This document shows positions 1 to 9,583 of a stretch of DNA of 64,000 nt, piece after piece. Each line of letters opens with the position of its first letter. Positions within the stretch are counted from its first letter, which is position 1. The translations under genes and the position numbers were made by a program. This DNA comes from Qipengyuania aquimaris (GTDB lineage Bacteria; Pseudomonadota; Alphaproteobacteria; Sphingomonadales; Sphingomonadaceae), in contig NZ_WTYI01000001.1 of the NCBI RefSeq assembly GCF_009827445.1, forward strand, positions 1,616,881 through 1,680,880, read 5' to 3'. The notes below the pieces were generated by a model. It ran no database searches and was not told where the DNA came from. It was given only the letters and a program-made list of their open reading frames with translations.

Positions 1-85
1 AGATCAACTTCATTCTGCGGGCCACCTGATAGGAAATAAACCGTCCGCAATCGGGTCGTTAGCAGACGTTCGACAACCCTACGGC

Positions 86-670
86 TTACCCAACCCACTC
101 CGCGACCTGCACCGCGACGTCGTTCGCGGCGCGGTTAAGGGCGGGGCCGACGCCTTGGACGTCGGGCGTCACGCCCGGCACCACGGCTTCGAAGCGGCGG
201 GTTTCGACTGCGCTGCCCTCGCCCGCGCGCACGGCGTCGAAGACGACCACAACGCTGGAAGTCGAGGCGTCATAGCCGAACTGGCGTAGCGTGCCCGAGA
301 TGCGGTTGACCGCCATCGCACCCGGATCGTCCCCGTCGACGACCACGCGGCCCGACTGCGTGCGGATGGTTTCCGCGATCAGGCGGCGGAACAGGCGGGC
401 GGGCTTTTCCACCCACACCGCGTCCTTGAGATAGGCGAGTTCGGTGGCGTTGACCTGCACAGGGACGCGCGTCACGTCGAGCGCGGCCGGGGCCTCGAAC
501 TCGGTCAGCGCAAGGGCGCTGCCCGCATCGCTCAACCCGCCGGTTCCGGCAGGCGCCGTGGCCGTGGGCGTCAGGGTCAGCAGGCTTTCGGGCGGTTCGG
601 CGCCAAAGCTGATGCAGCCGCCCAGCAACAGGGCCGGGGCAAGGATGGCGAGGGTCTTGGTCATGTTCAT
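86..670 (-). CDS. ABC-type transport auxiliary lipoprotein of the Mla operon
   Basis: This 194-residue protein is the last gene of the mlaE-mlaF-mlaD operon and starts 15 bases after the mlaD stop. The N-terminus is a lipoprotein signal: MNMTKTLAILAPALLLGGC, with the lipobox LGGC at about residues 16-19, so it should be anchored to a membrane in the periplasm. The rest fits the ABC-transport auxiliary lipoprotein family (LptE/PqiC-like), which in alphaproteobacteria accompanies MCE proteins and may bridge MlaD to the outer membrane. The ATG at 670 is chosen because it gives the lipobox; the frame stays open far upstream but only as a shadow of mlaD. The exact role is inferred from context. 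Confidence 0.85.
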   Translation of the reverse strand: MNMTKTLAILAPALLLGGCISFGAEPPESLLTLTPTATAPAGTGGLSDAGSALALTEFEAPAALDVTRVPVQVNATELAYLKDAVWVEKPARLFRRLIAETIRTQSGRVVVDGDDPGAMAVNRISGTLRQFGYDASTSSVVVVFDAVRAGEGSAVETRRFEAVVPGVTPDVQGVGPALNRAANDVAVQVAEWVG

Positions 671-684
671 CGCGCGATCCCGTC

Positions 685-1632
685 TCATGGTTCGTATTCG
701 GGCAACGGCTGGCTGGAAAGCAGCGAACCTGCGCCCTTCTCGTCGATCTTTTCGGTCACGCTGCGCAGCGCCTTGCTGGTTGCGCGCAGGTCGCGCAGCG
801 TCGCTTCGGCGGCGGGCAGCGTGCTTTCGGTCAGCTGCTTGGTCGCCGGACGCGCTTCTTCGAGCGTCTGTTCCAGCGCCTTGGCCGCGCCGCCAGCCGA
901 CGCCAGCGTCTTGCGCAATTCCTGCGCCAGCTGCTCGCCCTCGGTATTGATCAGGCGGTCCGTGGAAGCGGTGACCTTCTCGAACTCGTCCAGCGCTTCG
1001 CTCGCTTCGCGCAAGGTGATCTGCAGTTCCGCCATCGTCCGCTCGATCTGCGGAGCGGTCTGCGCCAGGCTGCGCGTCATCTCGTTGGTATTGGCAAGGA
1101 TACCCGCAATCTCGCCCTGGTTTTCCTCGTCCAGCAGCTGCGTCAGGCGCTCGGTCAGTGTCGCCAGCCGTTCCAGCAGCAGCGGCGCGTTTGAAAGCAG
1201 CGCATTCAGGCCACCGTCCTGCGGCGGAATGATCGGCACGCCTTCGGTGCAGGCCGTGGTTTCGCAGGTGATGGGCGGCGCACCGCTGCGCGCGCCATCC
1301 AGCAGGATTGTCGAGACACCGGTAAAGCTGCCCTGGATGGTCGCCGTGGTGCCGACCAGGATCGGCACTTCTTCTTTTACGCTGATGCGCACGCGGACGA
1401 ATTCCGGATCCTTGTCCCACAGCACGATCTGGTTGACCTGCCCTACCGGAACGCCAGCAAAGCTGACCTGGCTGCCATTGGCGAGCCCGGCGACCGACTG
1501 CTTGAAGAAGATGTCGTAGTCTTTCTGGGCGCCTTCGCCCCAGCGTGCCAGCCAAACGATGAAGAGCGCTAGCGCGGCCAATACGGCCAGCGTCACAGCT
1601 CCCACCCAGATGTAATTTGCCCGCGTTTCCAT
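685..1632 (-). CDS. mlaD: MlaD family MCE protein, periplasmic lipid-binding component
   Basis: 315 residues. One N-terminal transmembrane segment (about residues 7-29) is followed by an MCE/MlaD domain at about 38-120, beginning DYDIFFKQSVAGLANGSQV. The rest is a long alpha-helical, coiled-coil-like tail to the C-terminus. MlaD-type proteins form hexameric rings on the inner membrane that bind phospholipid for the MlaEF ABC transporter. The tail is longer than in E. coli MlaD (about 180 residues) and resembles the extended MCE proteins of alphaproteobacteria and PqiB/Mce relatives. It starts 3 bases after the mlaF stop, so translation is probably coupled. Confidence 0.92.
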   Translation of the reverse strand: METRANYIWVGAVTLAVLAALALFIVWLARWGEGAQKDYDIFFKQSVAGLANGSQVSFAGVPVGQVNQIVLWDKDPEFVRVRISVKEEVPILVGTTATIQGSFTGVSTILLDGARSGAPPITCETTACTEGVPIIPPQDGGLNALLSNAPLLLERLATLTERLTQLLDEENQGEIAGILANTNEMTRSLAQTAPQIERTMAELQITLREASEALDEFEKVTASTDRLINTEGEQLAQELRKTLASAGGAAKALEQTLEEARPATKQLTESTLPAAEATLRDLRATSKALRSVTEKIDEKGAGSLLSSQPLPEYEP

Positions 1633-1635
1633 TGG

Positions 1636-2532
1636 TTAGGCCTTATCCTTGCCCGGAGGCGTTTTGTCCAACGCTTTGACCGCGTGCGCGGCGACCGGCC
1701 GGTCCATGTGCCGGCGCAATTCGTCGAGCGCCTGCGCCGTCAGTGCGGCGCGTCCGCGCGGGCCGTTGAAATATTCCTGTATCCAGGGGTGATCGAGTTC
1801 CATCAGGTTCGGAACGGTATCGACGGCGATGACTTTCTTGTCGGCGAGTACCGCCACCCGGTCGCAAATCTCGTGAAGCGTATCGAGATCGTGGGTGATG
1901 AGAAACACAGTCAGCCCGAGCGTTTCCTTCAGTTCCTTGGTCAGGCGGTCGAATGCCGATGCACCGATCGGGTCGAGACCCGCGGTCGGTTCGTCCAGGA
2001 ACAGCAGTTCCGGGTCGAGCGCCAACGCGCGAGCAAGGCCTGCACGTTTCTTCATGCCGCCGGAAAGTTCGCTCGGGTATTTGCTGACCGCTTCTTCGGG
2101 AAGGCCCGAGAGCATAACCTTGTAGCGCGCTATTTCGTGGCGCAGGTCGTCGGAGATGTCGGGGTAGAATTGCTTCAGCGGAACCTCGACGTTCTCGCCC
2201 ACCGTGAGGGTTGAGAACAGCGCCCCGCCCTGGAACAGGACTCCCCAGCGATCGCGCACGCCAAGCACCTCGTCGGGCTCGGCTTCGGTTATCGACTGGT
2301 CGAATACATCGATATTGCCACCCGACGGCGGCTGGAGGCCGATGATCGAGCGCATCAGCACCGATTTGCCGGTTCCCGAACCGCCCACGACGCCGAGGAT
2401 TTCGCCGCGCCGCACCTTGAGGTCGAGGTTCTCGTGTACGGTCTGCGTACCAAAGCGATTGACCAGCCCGTCGACGACGATGGGAAAATCGCCGCGATAG
2501 CGTTCGTGTTTAGGCTTGCTGGACCTGGCCAT
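1636..2532 (-). CDS. mlaF: MlaF, ATP-binding protein of the lipid-asymmetry ABC transporter
   Basis: 298-residue ABC ATPase. Visible motifs are Walker A GGSGTGKS (about 50-57), the Q-loop in LFQGGALF, the signature LSGGM (156-160), and Walker B LLFLDEP with D180-E181. It energises phospholipid movement by MlaE between the inner membrane and MlaD. The ATG at 2532 shares its A with the TGA of mlaE (TGATG), a typical coupled overlap; a GTG three codons upstream is less likely. The family assignment is firm. The direction of transport cannot be read from the sequence. Confidence 0.95.
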   Translation of the reverse strand: MARSSKPKHERYRGDFPIVVDGLVNRFGTQTVHENLDLKVRRGEILGVVGGSGTGKSVLMRSIIGLQPPSGGNIDVFDQSITEAEPDEVLGVRDRWGVLFQGGALFSTLTVGENVEVPLKQFYPDISDDLRHEIARYKVMLSGLPEEAVSKYPSELSGGMKKRAGLARALALDPELLFLDEPTAGLDPIGASAFDRLTKELKETLGLTVFLITHDLDTLHEICDRVAVLADKKVIAVDTVPNLMELDHPWIQEYFNGPRGRAALTAQALDELRRHMDRPVAAHAVKALDKTPPGKDKA

Positions 2533-3641
2533 CACGCCCACCCGATTTCAGTGAAGAACACGGCGAAGAACGCGTCGAGCACGATGACGGCAAAGATGGC
2601 AGAGACCACGGACAGCGTAGTGCGCTTGCCCACCTCTTCGGAATTACCCTTCACCTGCATGCCGTTGTAACAACCCGCCAGCGCCACGATCAGACCGAAT
2701 ACGGGCGCCTTCACGAGGCCGACCCACAGATCGTAGGTCGGCACCACTTCCTGAATGCGGCTCAGGAATGTCCAGAAGGGAATGCCAAGCATCGTTTCCC
2801 CGATGACCGCGCCACCAATGATGGCCATGCAGGAGGCATAGAAGCCGAGCAGCGGCATCATAAGGACCGAGGCGAGGATGCGCGGGATGACCAGCGCTTC
2901 CATCGGCGAAATGCCGATCGTGCGCATGGCGTCGATCTCTTCGGTCAGCTTCATCGTGCCGATTTCGGCGGCGAAGGCGCTACCCGAACGGCCGGCAACC
3001 ATGATCGCCGTCATCAGCACGCCGAGTTCTCGCAGGGTGATTCGCCCGACAAGGTTGATCGTCAGCGTTTCCGCGCCGAATTGTGCCAGCTGGACTGCAC
3101 CCTGCTGGGCGATGACGATCCCGATAAGGAAGCTCATCAGGCCGATAATCGGCAGGGCAGACACGCCCACCAACTCCATCTGTCGAAACAGCGCTACGGT
3201 GCGGAACCGCCCGGGATTACGCAGGAGCGCTCCGGCAGAAATCAACAGCGCGCCGAGGAAGCTAATGACCCCGACGATGCCGGTGCGGGCATTGAAAATC
3301 TTTTCGCCCATGGCTTCGGGCACCCGGCTCCAGAACGGCAGGCGCGGCGCGGCGAGCTTTTCTTCGCCGCCAAGACCCGAAATTGCGTCCAGCAAGCGCT
3401 GCGCACGCGAGCTTGCCCCGGTGATTTCGGCATCGTGCTCGGTCGCGAGCGTGCAGGCCAGCCATGCACCCACCGTATCGATCTCCGACACGCCGGACAG
3501 GTCGATCGTCGCCACGTCGCCATCCATGTCGCGTAAGTCTTCGTCGATCGAGCCGATGGTGGACACGAGATAGGGCCCGGTGAGCACCAGCGCGGAGCCA
3601 CCGTCCCCCTCGACGATCTCGAATTCTGCAAGCCCTGTCAT
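2532..3641 (-). CDS. mlaE: MlaE permease with fused N-terminal STAS domain
   Basis: 369 residues. The first ~110 residues form a STAS-like domain (FEIVEGDGGSALVLTGPYL ... TIDLSGVSEID), the role played in E. coli by separate MlaB. The rest is the MlaE/YrbE permease domain with several membrane helices and the conserved stretch VLMTAIMVAGRSGSAFAAEIGTMK. Together with MlaF and MlaD it forms the inner-membrane phospholipid transporter. The start at 3641 is preceded by a good ribosome-binding site (GGGAGGG) about 4 bases away; an in-frame start 14 codons upstream lacks one. It is the first gene of the operon, divergent from valS, with both promoters in the ~100-base gap 3642-3744. Confidence 0.95.
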   Translation of the reverse strand: MTGLAEFEIVEGDGGSALVLTGPYLVSTIGSIDEDLRDMDGDVATIDLSGVSEIDTVGAWLACTLATEHDAEITGASSRAQRLLDAISGLGGEEKLAAPRLPFWSRVPEAMGEKIFNARTGIVGVISFLGALLISAGALLRNPGRFRTVALFRQMELVGVSALPIIGLMSFLIGIVIAQQGAVQLAQFGAETLTINLVGRITLRELGVLMTAIMVAGRSGSAFAAEIGTMKLTEEIDAMRTIGISPMEALVIPRILASVLMMPLLGFYASCMAIIGGAVIGETMLGIPFWTFLSRIQEVVPTYDLWVGLVKAPVFGLIVALAGCYNGMQVKGNSEEVGKRTTLSVVSAIFAVIVLDAFFAVFFTEIGWA

Positions 3642-3744
3642 TCGCCCTCCCGTATGGGCGGATTTCGATCGCCAAACAAGCACGTAAGCGCGCGAAGGCT
3701 ATATCCCGTTGCATCGCACAATGCGCACTGGCATTGGCAATTGC

Positions 3745-6453
3745 ATGACCACCGAGCTATCCAAGACCTTCGATCCCGCCGACATCGAGCAGCGCTGGTA
3801 CGCGCATTGGGAGGAAAACGGACTTTTCCGTCCCGAACGCAAGGGTGCGGAACCCTTCACCATCGTGAACCCGCCGCCGAACGTGACGGGCTCGCTGCAT
3901 ATCGGCCATGCGCTCGACAACACGCTGCAGGACGTCGTGATCCGTTACGAACGGCTGCGCGGCAAGGATGCCCTGTGGGTGGTCGGCACCGACCATGCGG
4001 GCATCGCGACGCAAATGGTGGTCGAACGCCAGATGGAAGCGAAACAGGACAAGCGCACGAATTACTCGCGTGAGGATTTCGTGGGCAAGGTCTGGGAATG
4101 GAAAGAGGAAAGCGGCGGCACGATCACGCGCCAGCTGCGGCGTCTCGGCTGCTCGATGGACTGGTCCAGAGAGCAGTTCACGATGGACGAGCATTTTTCG
4201 AACGCCGTGCTCAAGACGTTCGTCGACCTCCATAAGGAAGGCCTCATCTACCGCGACAAGCGGCTGGTGAACTGGGACGTAAAGCTCAAGACCGCCATTT
4301 CCGACCTCGAGGTCGAGACGGTCGATGTGAAGGGCGCCTTCTGGCATTTCCGCTACCCGCTCGCCGATGGCGTCACGACGTCGGAAGGCAAGGATTACCT
4401 CGTCGTCGCCACCACGCGCCCCGAGACGATGCTGGCTGACATGGCGGTCGCGGTTCACCCCGATGACGAGCGCTACAAGTCGGTCGTGGGCAAGGACATC
4501 CTCCAGCCGATCACCGGTCGCCGCTTCAAGGTCGTGGCCGACGAACACGCCGATCCCGAACTGGGCTCGGGCTGCGTGAAGATCACGCCAGGCCACGACT
4601 TCAACGACTTCGATGTGGGCAAGCGCGCCGGTTTCGCCGCTGCCGAAATGCTCAACATGCTCGATGCGGAAGGCAATGTCTGCCAGACCGCAGACGGGCT
4701 GGTGCCCGACGAGTTCATCGGCCTGCATCGCTTCAAGCGTGACGGCGTCGATGGCGCACGCGAACTGGTCGTGGCGCGCATGAAGGAACTCGGCTTCCTC
4801 ATTCCGCATGTCACCAAGGACAAGGAAGGCAACGAGCAAGAGCACGATGCCGAACCGCGTACCATCGCGACGCCTTTCGGCGACCGTGGCGGCGTGGTGA
4901 TCGAGCCGTGGCTGACCGACCAGTGGTACGTTGACGCCGAAACCCTCGCCAAGGCCCCCATCCAGGCGGTCAAGGACGGTACGATCGAGATCGTCCCGAA
5001 GAGCTGGGAGAAGACCTTCTTCAATTGGATGGAAAACATCCAGCCATGGTGCGTCAGCCGCCAGCTGTGGTGGGGTCACCGCATTCCGGCGTGGTACGAC
5101 GAGGACAGCAATCCCTATGTCGCAATGACCGAGGAGGAGGCACAGACGCAGGCAGGTGAAGGCGTCGCCCTCACTCGCGACGACGACGTCCTCGACACGT
5201 GGTTCTCTTCCGCGCTTTGGCCCTTCGCTACGCTCGGCTGGCCGGACAACACCGAGCTCTTCGACAAGCATTATCCTAACGACCTGCTGATTTCCGGCTT
5301 CGACATCCTGTTCTTCTGGGATGCGCGCATGATGATGCAGGGCATGCATCTGACCGGCAAGGCGCCATGGCCGCGGCTCTATCTCCATGGTCTCGTACGC
5401 GCCGCCGACGGAGCGAAGATGTCCAAGTCCAAGGGCAATGTCGTCGACCCGCTCGGCCTGATCGACCGGTACGGTGCCGATGCGCTGCGCTTCTTCATGT
5501 CGGCGATGGAAAGCCAGGGCCGCGACATCAAGATGGATGAACGCCGCGTCGAGGGCTATCGCAACTTCGCGACCAAGCTCTGGAATGCGACGCGCTTCTG
5601 TCAGTCGAACGGGATCGGCGCGAGCACCAGCATCGCCGCGCCCGCCGCGACGCAGGCGGTCAACAAGTGGATCATCGGCGAAGTCGTCGAGACGAAGAAC
5701 GCGCTCGAACAGGCGATGGCCGACCTGCGCTTCGATGCCGCCGCGAATACGATCTACCACTTCGTGTGGGACCGGTTCTGCGACTGGTACATCGAGCTGA
5801 TCAAAGGCAATTTCGACGAGGAAACCAAGGCGGTCGCCGGCTGGGCGCTCGACCAGATCCTCGTCATGCTCCACCCCTTCATGCCCTTCATCACCGAAGA
5901 GCTGTGGTCAAAGCAGGGCGACCGACCCGACTATCCGCTGATCACCGCCAAATGGCCCGATCCGCAGGCGGAGGTCGATGCGAGCGCCAAGGCCGAAATC
6001 GATTGGCTTATCGCGCTCACCAGCGCGGTCCGCACGGCGAAGAACGAACTCGGCATCGCGCCGGGGGCGAAGCTCGAAGCCTATTGCCCCGCCCCGTCGG
6101 CGCTCGGCCGCAAGGTCGTGGAAGAGAACGCCGCCGCTATCGAGCGTCTCGCGCGCCTCACGCCGGTCCGGTTCGAAGAGGCACCCGGAGGCGCGGCAAT
6201 GCAGGTCGCAGCGGGCGACGATGCTTTCATCGTGCCGCTCGAAGGCGTGATCGACATCGAAGCGGAGAAGGCGCGCCTGTCCAAGGCGATGGAAGCCTCC
6301 ACGAAGGAAGCCAAATCGCTCGAGGGTCGTCTGAACAACGCGAACTTCGTCGAACGCGCCAAGCCCGAGGCAGTCGAAAAGGCGCGCGCCGACTTCGCGC
6401 ATCACACGGCCGAGATCGAACGGTTGAAGGCGGCACTGGCGCGGCTGGGCTAG
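3745..6453 (+). CDS. valS: Valine--tRNA ligase
   Basis: 902-residue class I aminoacyl-tRNA synthetase that charges tRNA-Val in the cytoplasm. The HIGH signature is at residues 52-55 (in [15 protein letters not shown]) and KMSKS at 558-562. The CP1 editing domain lies between, the anticodon-binding domain follows, and the Val-specific C-terminal coiled coil (about 835-902, rich in Glu, Lys and Ala) closes the protein. Length is normal for bacterial ValRS. The ATG at 3745 is preferred over upstream TTG/ATG codons (3709, 3721) because [19 protein letters not shown] matches the usual N-terminus. The gene stands alone and is divergent from mlaE. No tRNA gene or T-box is visible around it. Confidence 0.97.
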   Translation: MTTELSKTFDPADIEQRWYAHWEENGLFRPERKGAEPFTIVNPPPNVTGSLHIGHALDNTLQDVVIRYERLRGKDALWVVGTDHAGIATQMVVERQMEAKQDKRTNYSREDFVGKVWEWKEESGGTITRQLRRLGCSMDWSREQFTMDEHFSNAVLKTFVDLHKEGLIYRDKRLVNWDVKLKTAISDLEVETVDVKGAFWHFRYPLADGVTTSEGKDYLVVATTRPETMLADMAVAVHPDDERYKSVVGKDILQPITGRRFKVVADEHADPELGSGCVKITPGHDFNDFDVGKRAGFAAAEMLNMLDAEGNVCQTADGLVPDEFIGLHRFKRDGVDGARELVVARMKELGFLIPHVTKDKEGNEQEHDAEPRTIATPFGDRGGVVIEPWLTDQWYVDAETLAKAPIQAVKDGTIEIVPKSWEKTFFNWMENIQPWCVSRQLWWGHRIPAWYDEDSNPYVAMTEEEAQTQAGEGVALTRDDDVLDTWFSSALWPFATLGWPDNTELFDKHYPNDLLISGFDILFFWDARMMMQGMHLTGKAPWPRLYLHGLVRAADGAKMSKSKGNVVDPLGLIDRYGADALRFFMSAMESQGRDIKMDERRVEGYRNFATKLWNATRFCQSNGIGASTSIAAPAATQAVNKWIIGEVVETKNALEQAMADLRFDAAANTIYHFVWDRFCDWYIELIKGNFDEETKAVAGWALDQILVMLHPFMPFITEELWSKQGDRPDYPLITAKWPDPQAEVDASAKAEIDWLIALTSAVRTAKNELGIAPGAKLEAYCPAPSALGRKVVEENAAAIERLARLTPVRFEEAPGGAAMQVAAGDDAFIVPLEGVIDIEAEKARLSKAMEASTKEAKSLEGRLNNANFVERAKPEAVEKARADFAHHTAEIERLKAALARLG

Positions 6454-6633
6454 GAAATTTTCCTACCCGGCCCGGCTGTGGCACAAGACAGGCATGAACA
6501 CCGCTCGCACTCGAATTTCCTGCGCCAAGTGTCGCCCTGGCGGGGACGCTACATTTGCTCGCGAAAACAGAGCTTTGACGGCTGTTTCGCCGGGTGACAC
6601 GGTGTCGCCTTCGTCGCCTTCGGGGATCGCCCG

Positions 6634-7368
6634 ATGGCGCTAGTTCTCGCCACGGACGATACGGGCGGACCTGAAATCTTCGCTTCCGTGCAGGGCGAGG
6701 GGCCGAGCGTGGGCCGGCCCGTCGCCTTCATGCGCCTGTCGCGCTGCAACCTTGCCTGCTTGTGGTGCGACACGGCTTACACCTGGCATTTCGAAGGGGA
6801 CAACCGCCCGCACCGCGACGATCGGACTTTCGAGCGAAAAGCCAACCAGGTCACTCTGGACGAGGCCGAGGTCGCCGAGCGCATCCTGGCGCTGGGTCAG
6901 GACCGGCTGGTCATTACCGGCGGGGAGCCGCTGCTGCAGGCACCGGCGCTCGCCAAGCTGCTTGACCACCTGCCCGATATCAGCGTGGAGATCGAAACCA
7001 ACGGCACGACCAAGGCTCCGGTCCCGCTCGACATCCGCATTGACCAGTTCAACGTCAGCCCCAAGCTGGCGCATAGCGGCAATTCGGCGGACCTCGCGCT
7101 GGTCCCCGAGCGGCTCGACGCTTACGCCACCGACCCGCGCGCCTTCTTCAAATTCGTGATCGCGGAGCCTTCCGACGTGGACGAGGTGCTGGCGCTCCAC
7201 GAACGCTATCGCTTCCGCCCCGGCCATGTCTTCCTGATGCCCGAGGGCACCGACAGCGAAACGCTGCGCACCCGCGAGAAATGGCTGGCCGATCTATGCT
7301 TGAAGCACGGCTTCCGCATGAGCGACCGCCTGCATATTCATTTGTTCGGCGATACCCGTGGAACGTGA
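6634..7368 (+). CDS. queE: 7-carboxy-7-deazaguanine synthase QueE
   Basis: 244-residue radical SAM enzyme that makes 7-carboxy-7-deazaguanine from 6-carboxytetrahydropterin in queuosine synthesis. The cluster-binding cysteines are C38, C42 and C45 (CNLACLWC, the CX3CX2C pattern), followed by DTAYTW. The N-terminal EIFASVQGEGPSVGRP motif and the ITGGEPLLQ and NVSPKL stretches are typical. The substrate partners queC and queD are not in the window. A gap of 180 bases follows valS with no convincing gene. Confidence 0.93.
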   Translation: MALVLATDDTGGPEIFASVQGEGPSVGRPVAFMRLSRCNLACLWCDTAYTWHFEGDNRPHRDDRTFERKANQVTLDEAEVAERILALGQDRLVITGGEPLLQAPALAKLLDHLPDISVEIETNGTTKAPVPLDIRIDQFNVSPKLAHSGNSADLALVPERLDAYATDPRAFFKFVIAEPSDVDEVLALHERYRFRPGHVFLMPEGTDSETLRTREKWLADLCLKHGFRMSDRLHIHLFGDTRGT

Positions 7369-7458
7369 CTGACGTGCACCGGTCCGTCCGCGACCAGCGG
7401 ACGCAAGGACGACCGCCCGCCCGCAGCGGGTGCGGCTTGCCGCACGTCTAGCGAGGAC

Positions 7459-7478
7459 GCACCCGCGGAGGCGGGTGC
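7459..7478. terminator. Hairpin between convergent queE and herA-like gene
   Basis: GCACCCGC-GGAG-GCGGGTGC is a perfect 8-bp stem with a 4-base loop in the gap between two convergent genes. Neither strand has a clear T-tract after the stem, so it may act as a weak or bidirectional terminator or only as an RNA end-stabilising hairpin. Confidence 0.35.
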
Positions 7479-7493
7479 GAAAAGCAAGAAACA

Positions 7494-9485
7494 CTACCCC
7501 TGCGAGCGCCAGCGCTGGACGGTCCGCTGGACGATGTCTTCCTCGCCGCCGCTCTGGCTCCACATCTCGACGAAGCTCGGGTCTTCCGACGCCGGGCGCT
7601 TGACCTCTTCAAGATTGTCGAAGCTGACGCGGATCGGGATGGCGACACCCTCGCCGCAGATGATGCACTCGCGGTTGCGGAGCGCGGGGATGGCATCGAG
7701 GAAACCGCGTGCACCTTCGGGCATCGCGGCGCGCACGAAGTCCTGGTCGCGATCGTTGTTGAGACGCATGGAAATGATCGTACCGCACTGCGACAGCACG
7801 CCTTCGGCAAGGTCGGACGGACGCTGCGTGATGAGACCAAGGCTGATGCCGTACTTACGACCTTCCTTCGCGATGCGCGACAGGATCGTGCCGACAGAGT
7901 TGCCGTCGGCGTTCTTCTCGCTCGGCACATAGCGGTGCGCTTCCTCGCAGACGAGGAGGATCGGCGTGGTCTTTTCCTCGCGGCCCCAGATCGCGAAGTC
8001 GAACACGAGGCGGCTGAGCACGGCAACCACGGTCGAGGTGATGTCCGAAGGCACGCCCGACACGTCGATGATCGAGATCGGCTTTCCGCCTGCGGGCATG
8101 CGGAAGATCTTGGAGATGAAGTCGGCCATGGTGTCGGCGACCAGCATGCCGGAGAACATGAACTGGTAACGCGGGTCGGTCTTGAGCTCTTCGAGCTTGT
8201 TCTTGATCCGCATATACGGAGCGGAGTTCGTTGCCTTGTCGAGCTTGCCCATCGCGTCCTGGATCGCGTTCGACAGGTCCGACAGCAGGTAGGGAATGGG
8301 CGAATCCACCGTGATCTTGCCCATCTGTTCGGCAAGACGGCTCTTTTGGCGTGCTTTAAGCAGGCAGCGGGCCAGAATATCCGCATCGATCTGGCGGTCG
8401 TTGCCGTTGCTGGTGAGCAGGACTTCGCAGTGCTCTTCGAAGTTCATGATCCAGTACGGCATCTGAAGGTTCGAGACGTCGAGGATGACACCGGTCTGAC
8501 GGAACGCGGAAGCGTATTCGCCGTGCGGGTCGATCATGACGATGTGACCTTCGGGCGCAGCCTCGCAGATCCGGTGCAGGATCAGGGCGGCGCTGGTCGA
8601 TTTCCCCGTACCGGTCGAACCGAGGAGGGCGAAGTGCTTGCCCAGCATGGCATCGACATAGATGCCGGCGCGGATGTCCTTGGTGGGATAGACCTTGCCG
8701 ATGGTGACCGCGCTGCGGCCATCGCTGGCATAGACCTGTTTGAGGTCGGCGGTGCTGGCGGGGTAGACCAACGCGCCGGGCACCGGGTAACGGGTCACAC
8801 CGCGGCGGAAACCGTGGAGCCTGCCGGTTAGCTTCTCTTCCACGCCTTCACCGAGGAAGTCGATATTGGCGAGAATGCTGCCAGCCTTGCGGTCGCGCTT
8901 CTGGTTGCGAACGCTGGCGAGGAGCCAGCTGTTGCCGACGCGGATCTTGATCTGCGAGCCGACCTGGCCGGCCATGGCAACGGAAGGATCCTTGTCGTCG
9001 GCGCATTCGGTCAGGCGCTGTAAATCAATGGCGACCTGCGAGCCGGAGCCGGCGATTTCGAGGACCACGCCGATGGGCTGAATGGCGTTGTCGCCATCGC
9101 TTGCCTGCTGGGGCGAATCTTCGGGGTTGGGCTGCTTTTCGGCCTGAGCGGCGACGGGTGCATTTGCCGCCTCTTCCCGGGGAGAAGGTTGCGGCGCGGG
9201 CCGTTCGGTCTGTTCCTGGGCGGGAGCGGGCGAGTGGTCCTGCTGGGGAGCGGCAGCTTCCTGCGGGGCCTCCTGCTGGGCGCTGGCCGAAGGAGGCTCG
9301 AGCTCCGGCTGCGCTTGCGGCTGGTGCACATAGCCCGAGCGCGAGGTAGCGGGAGCGGGCTGCTGGGCCTGTTCGGACCGGCGGATGCGGTCGCGCAGGC
9401 TGTTACCGCGCGGCTGCGGCGGTTCTGCGCCGTCTTCCTTCGCCGGGTCGAAAGTCCGGAAATTGCCCTTGCTCATGTCGTTCAT
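7494..9485 (-). CDS. HerA-like ATPase with disordered N-terminal extension
   Basis: 663 residues. The C-terminal ~450 residues are a HerA/DUF87-type FtsK-HerA ATPase: Walker A GSTGTGKST near residue 295, Walker B LLVCEEAH near 513, the ITQRPSDL sensor region, and an N-terminal HAS-barrel-like segment before the motor. HerA proteins are hexameric DNA translocases, in archaea paired with NurA for end resection; bacterial relatives often have unknown roles. Residues ~15-150 are rich in Pro, Gln, Ala and Glu and probably disordered. No nuclease gene is adjacent. The start is ambiguous between ATG 9485 and ATG 9476; neither has a strong ribosome-binding site. Confidence 0.85.
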   Translation of the reverse strand: MNDMSKGNFRTFDPAKEDGAEPPQPRGNSLRDRIRRSEQAQQPAPATSRSGYVHQPQAQPELEPPSASAQQEAPQEAAAPQQDHSPAPAQEQTERPAPQPSPREEAANAPVAAQAEKQPNPEDSPQQASDGDNAIQPIGVVLEIAGSGSQVAIDLQRLTECADDKDPSVAMAGQVGSQIKIRVGNSWLLASVRNQKRDRKAGSILANIDFLGEGVEEKLTGRLHGFRRGVTRYPVPGALVYPASTADLKQVYASDGRSAVTIGKVYPTKDIRAGIYVDAMLGKHFALLGSTGTGKSTSAALILHRICEAAPEGHIVMIDPHGEYASAFRQTGVILDVSNLQMPYWIMNFEEHCEVLLTSNGNDRQIDADILARCLLKARQKSRLAEQMGKITVDSPIPYLLSDLSNAIQDAMGKLDKATNSAPYMRIKNKLEELKTDPRYQFMFSGMLVADTMADFISKIFRMPAGGKPISIIDVSGVPSDITSTVVAVLSRLVFDFAIWGREEKTTPILLVCEEAHRYVPSEKNADGNSVGTILSRIAKEGRKYGISLGLITQRPSDLAEGVLSQCGTIISMRLNNDRDQDFVRAAMPEGARGFLDAIPALRNRECIICGEGVAIPIRVSFDNLEEVKRPASEDPSFVEMWSQSGGEEDIVQRTVQRWRSQG

Positions 9486-9583
9486 AACTCGGCCCACATC
9501 CCTCGTGCAGATCACGCAAAATTGCAGAGGTGGAATGCCGCAGAACGGTTAAAATCGTGTCAACGATGAATGGGATTGTGGCC

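Noticed and set aside
3757..5874. A 705-codon frame antisense to valS
   Set aside because: valS is certain on the plus strand; the antisense protein has no coherent motif and is another high-GC shadow.
6494..6643. A 49-codon frame (with a CxxC) upstream of and overlapping the queE start
   Set aside because: No ribosome-binding site, no family resemblance, Ser/Pro-rich random-looking tail and overlap with queE.
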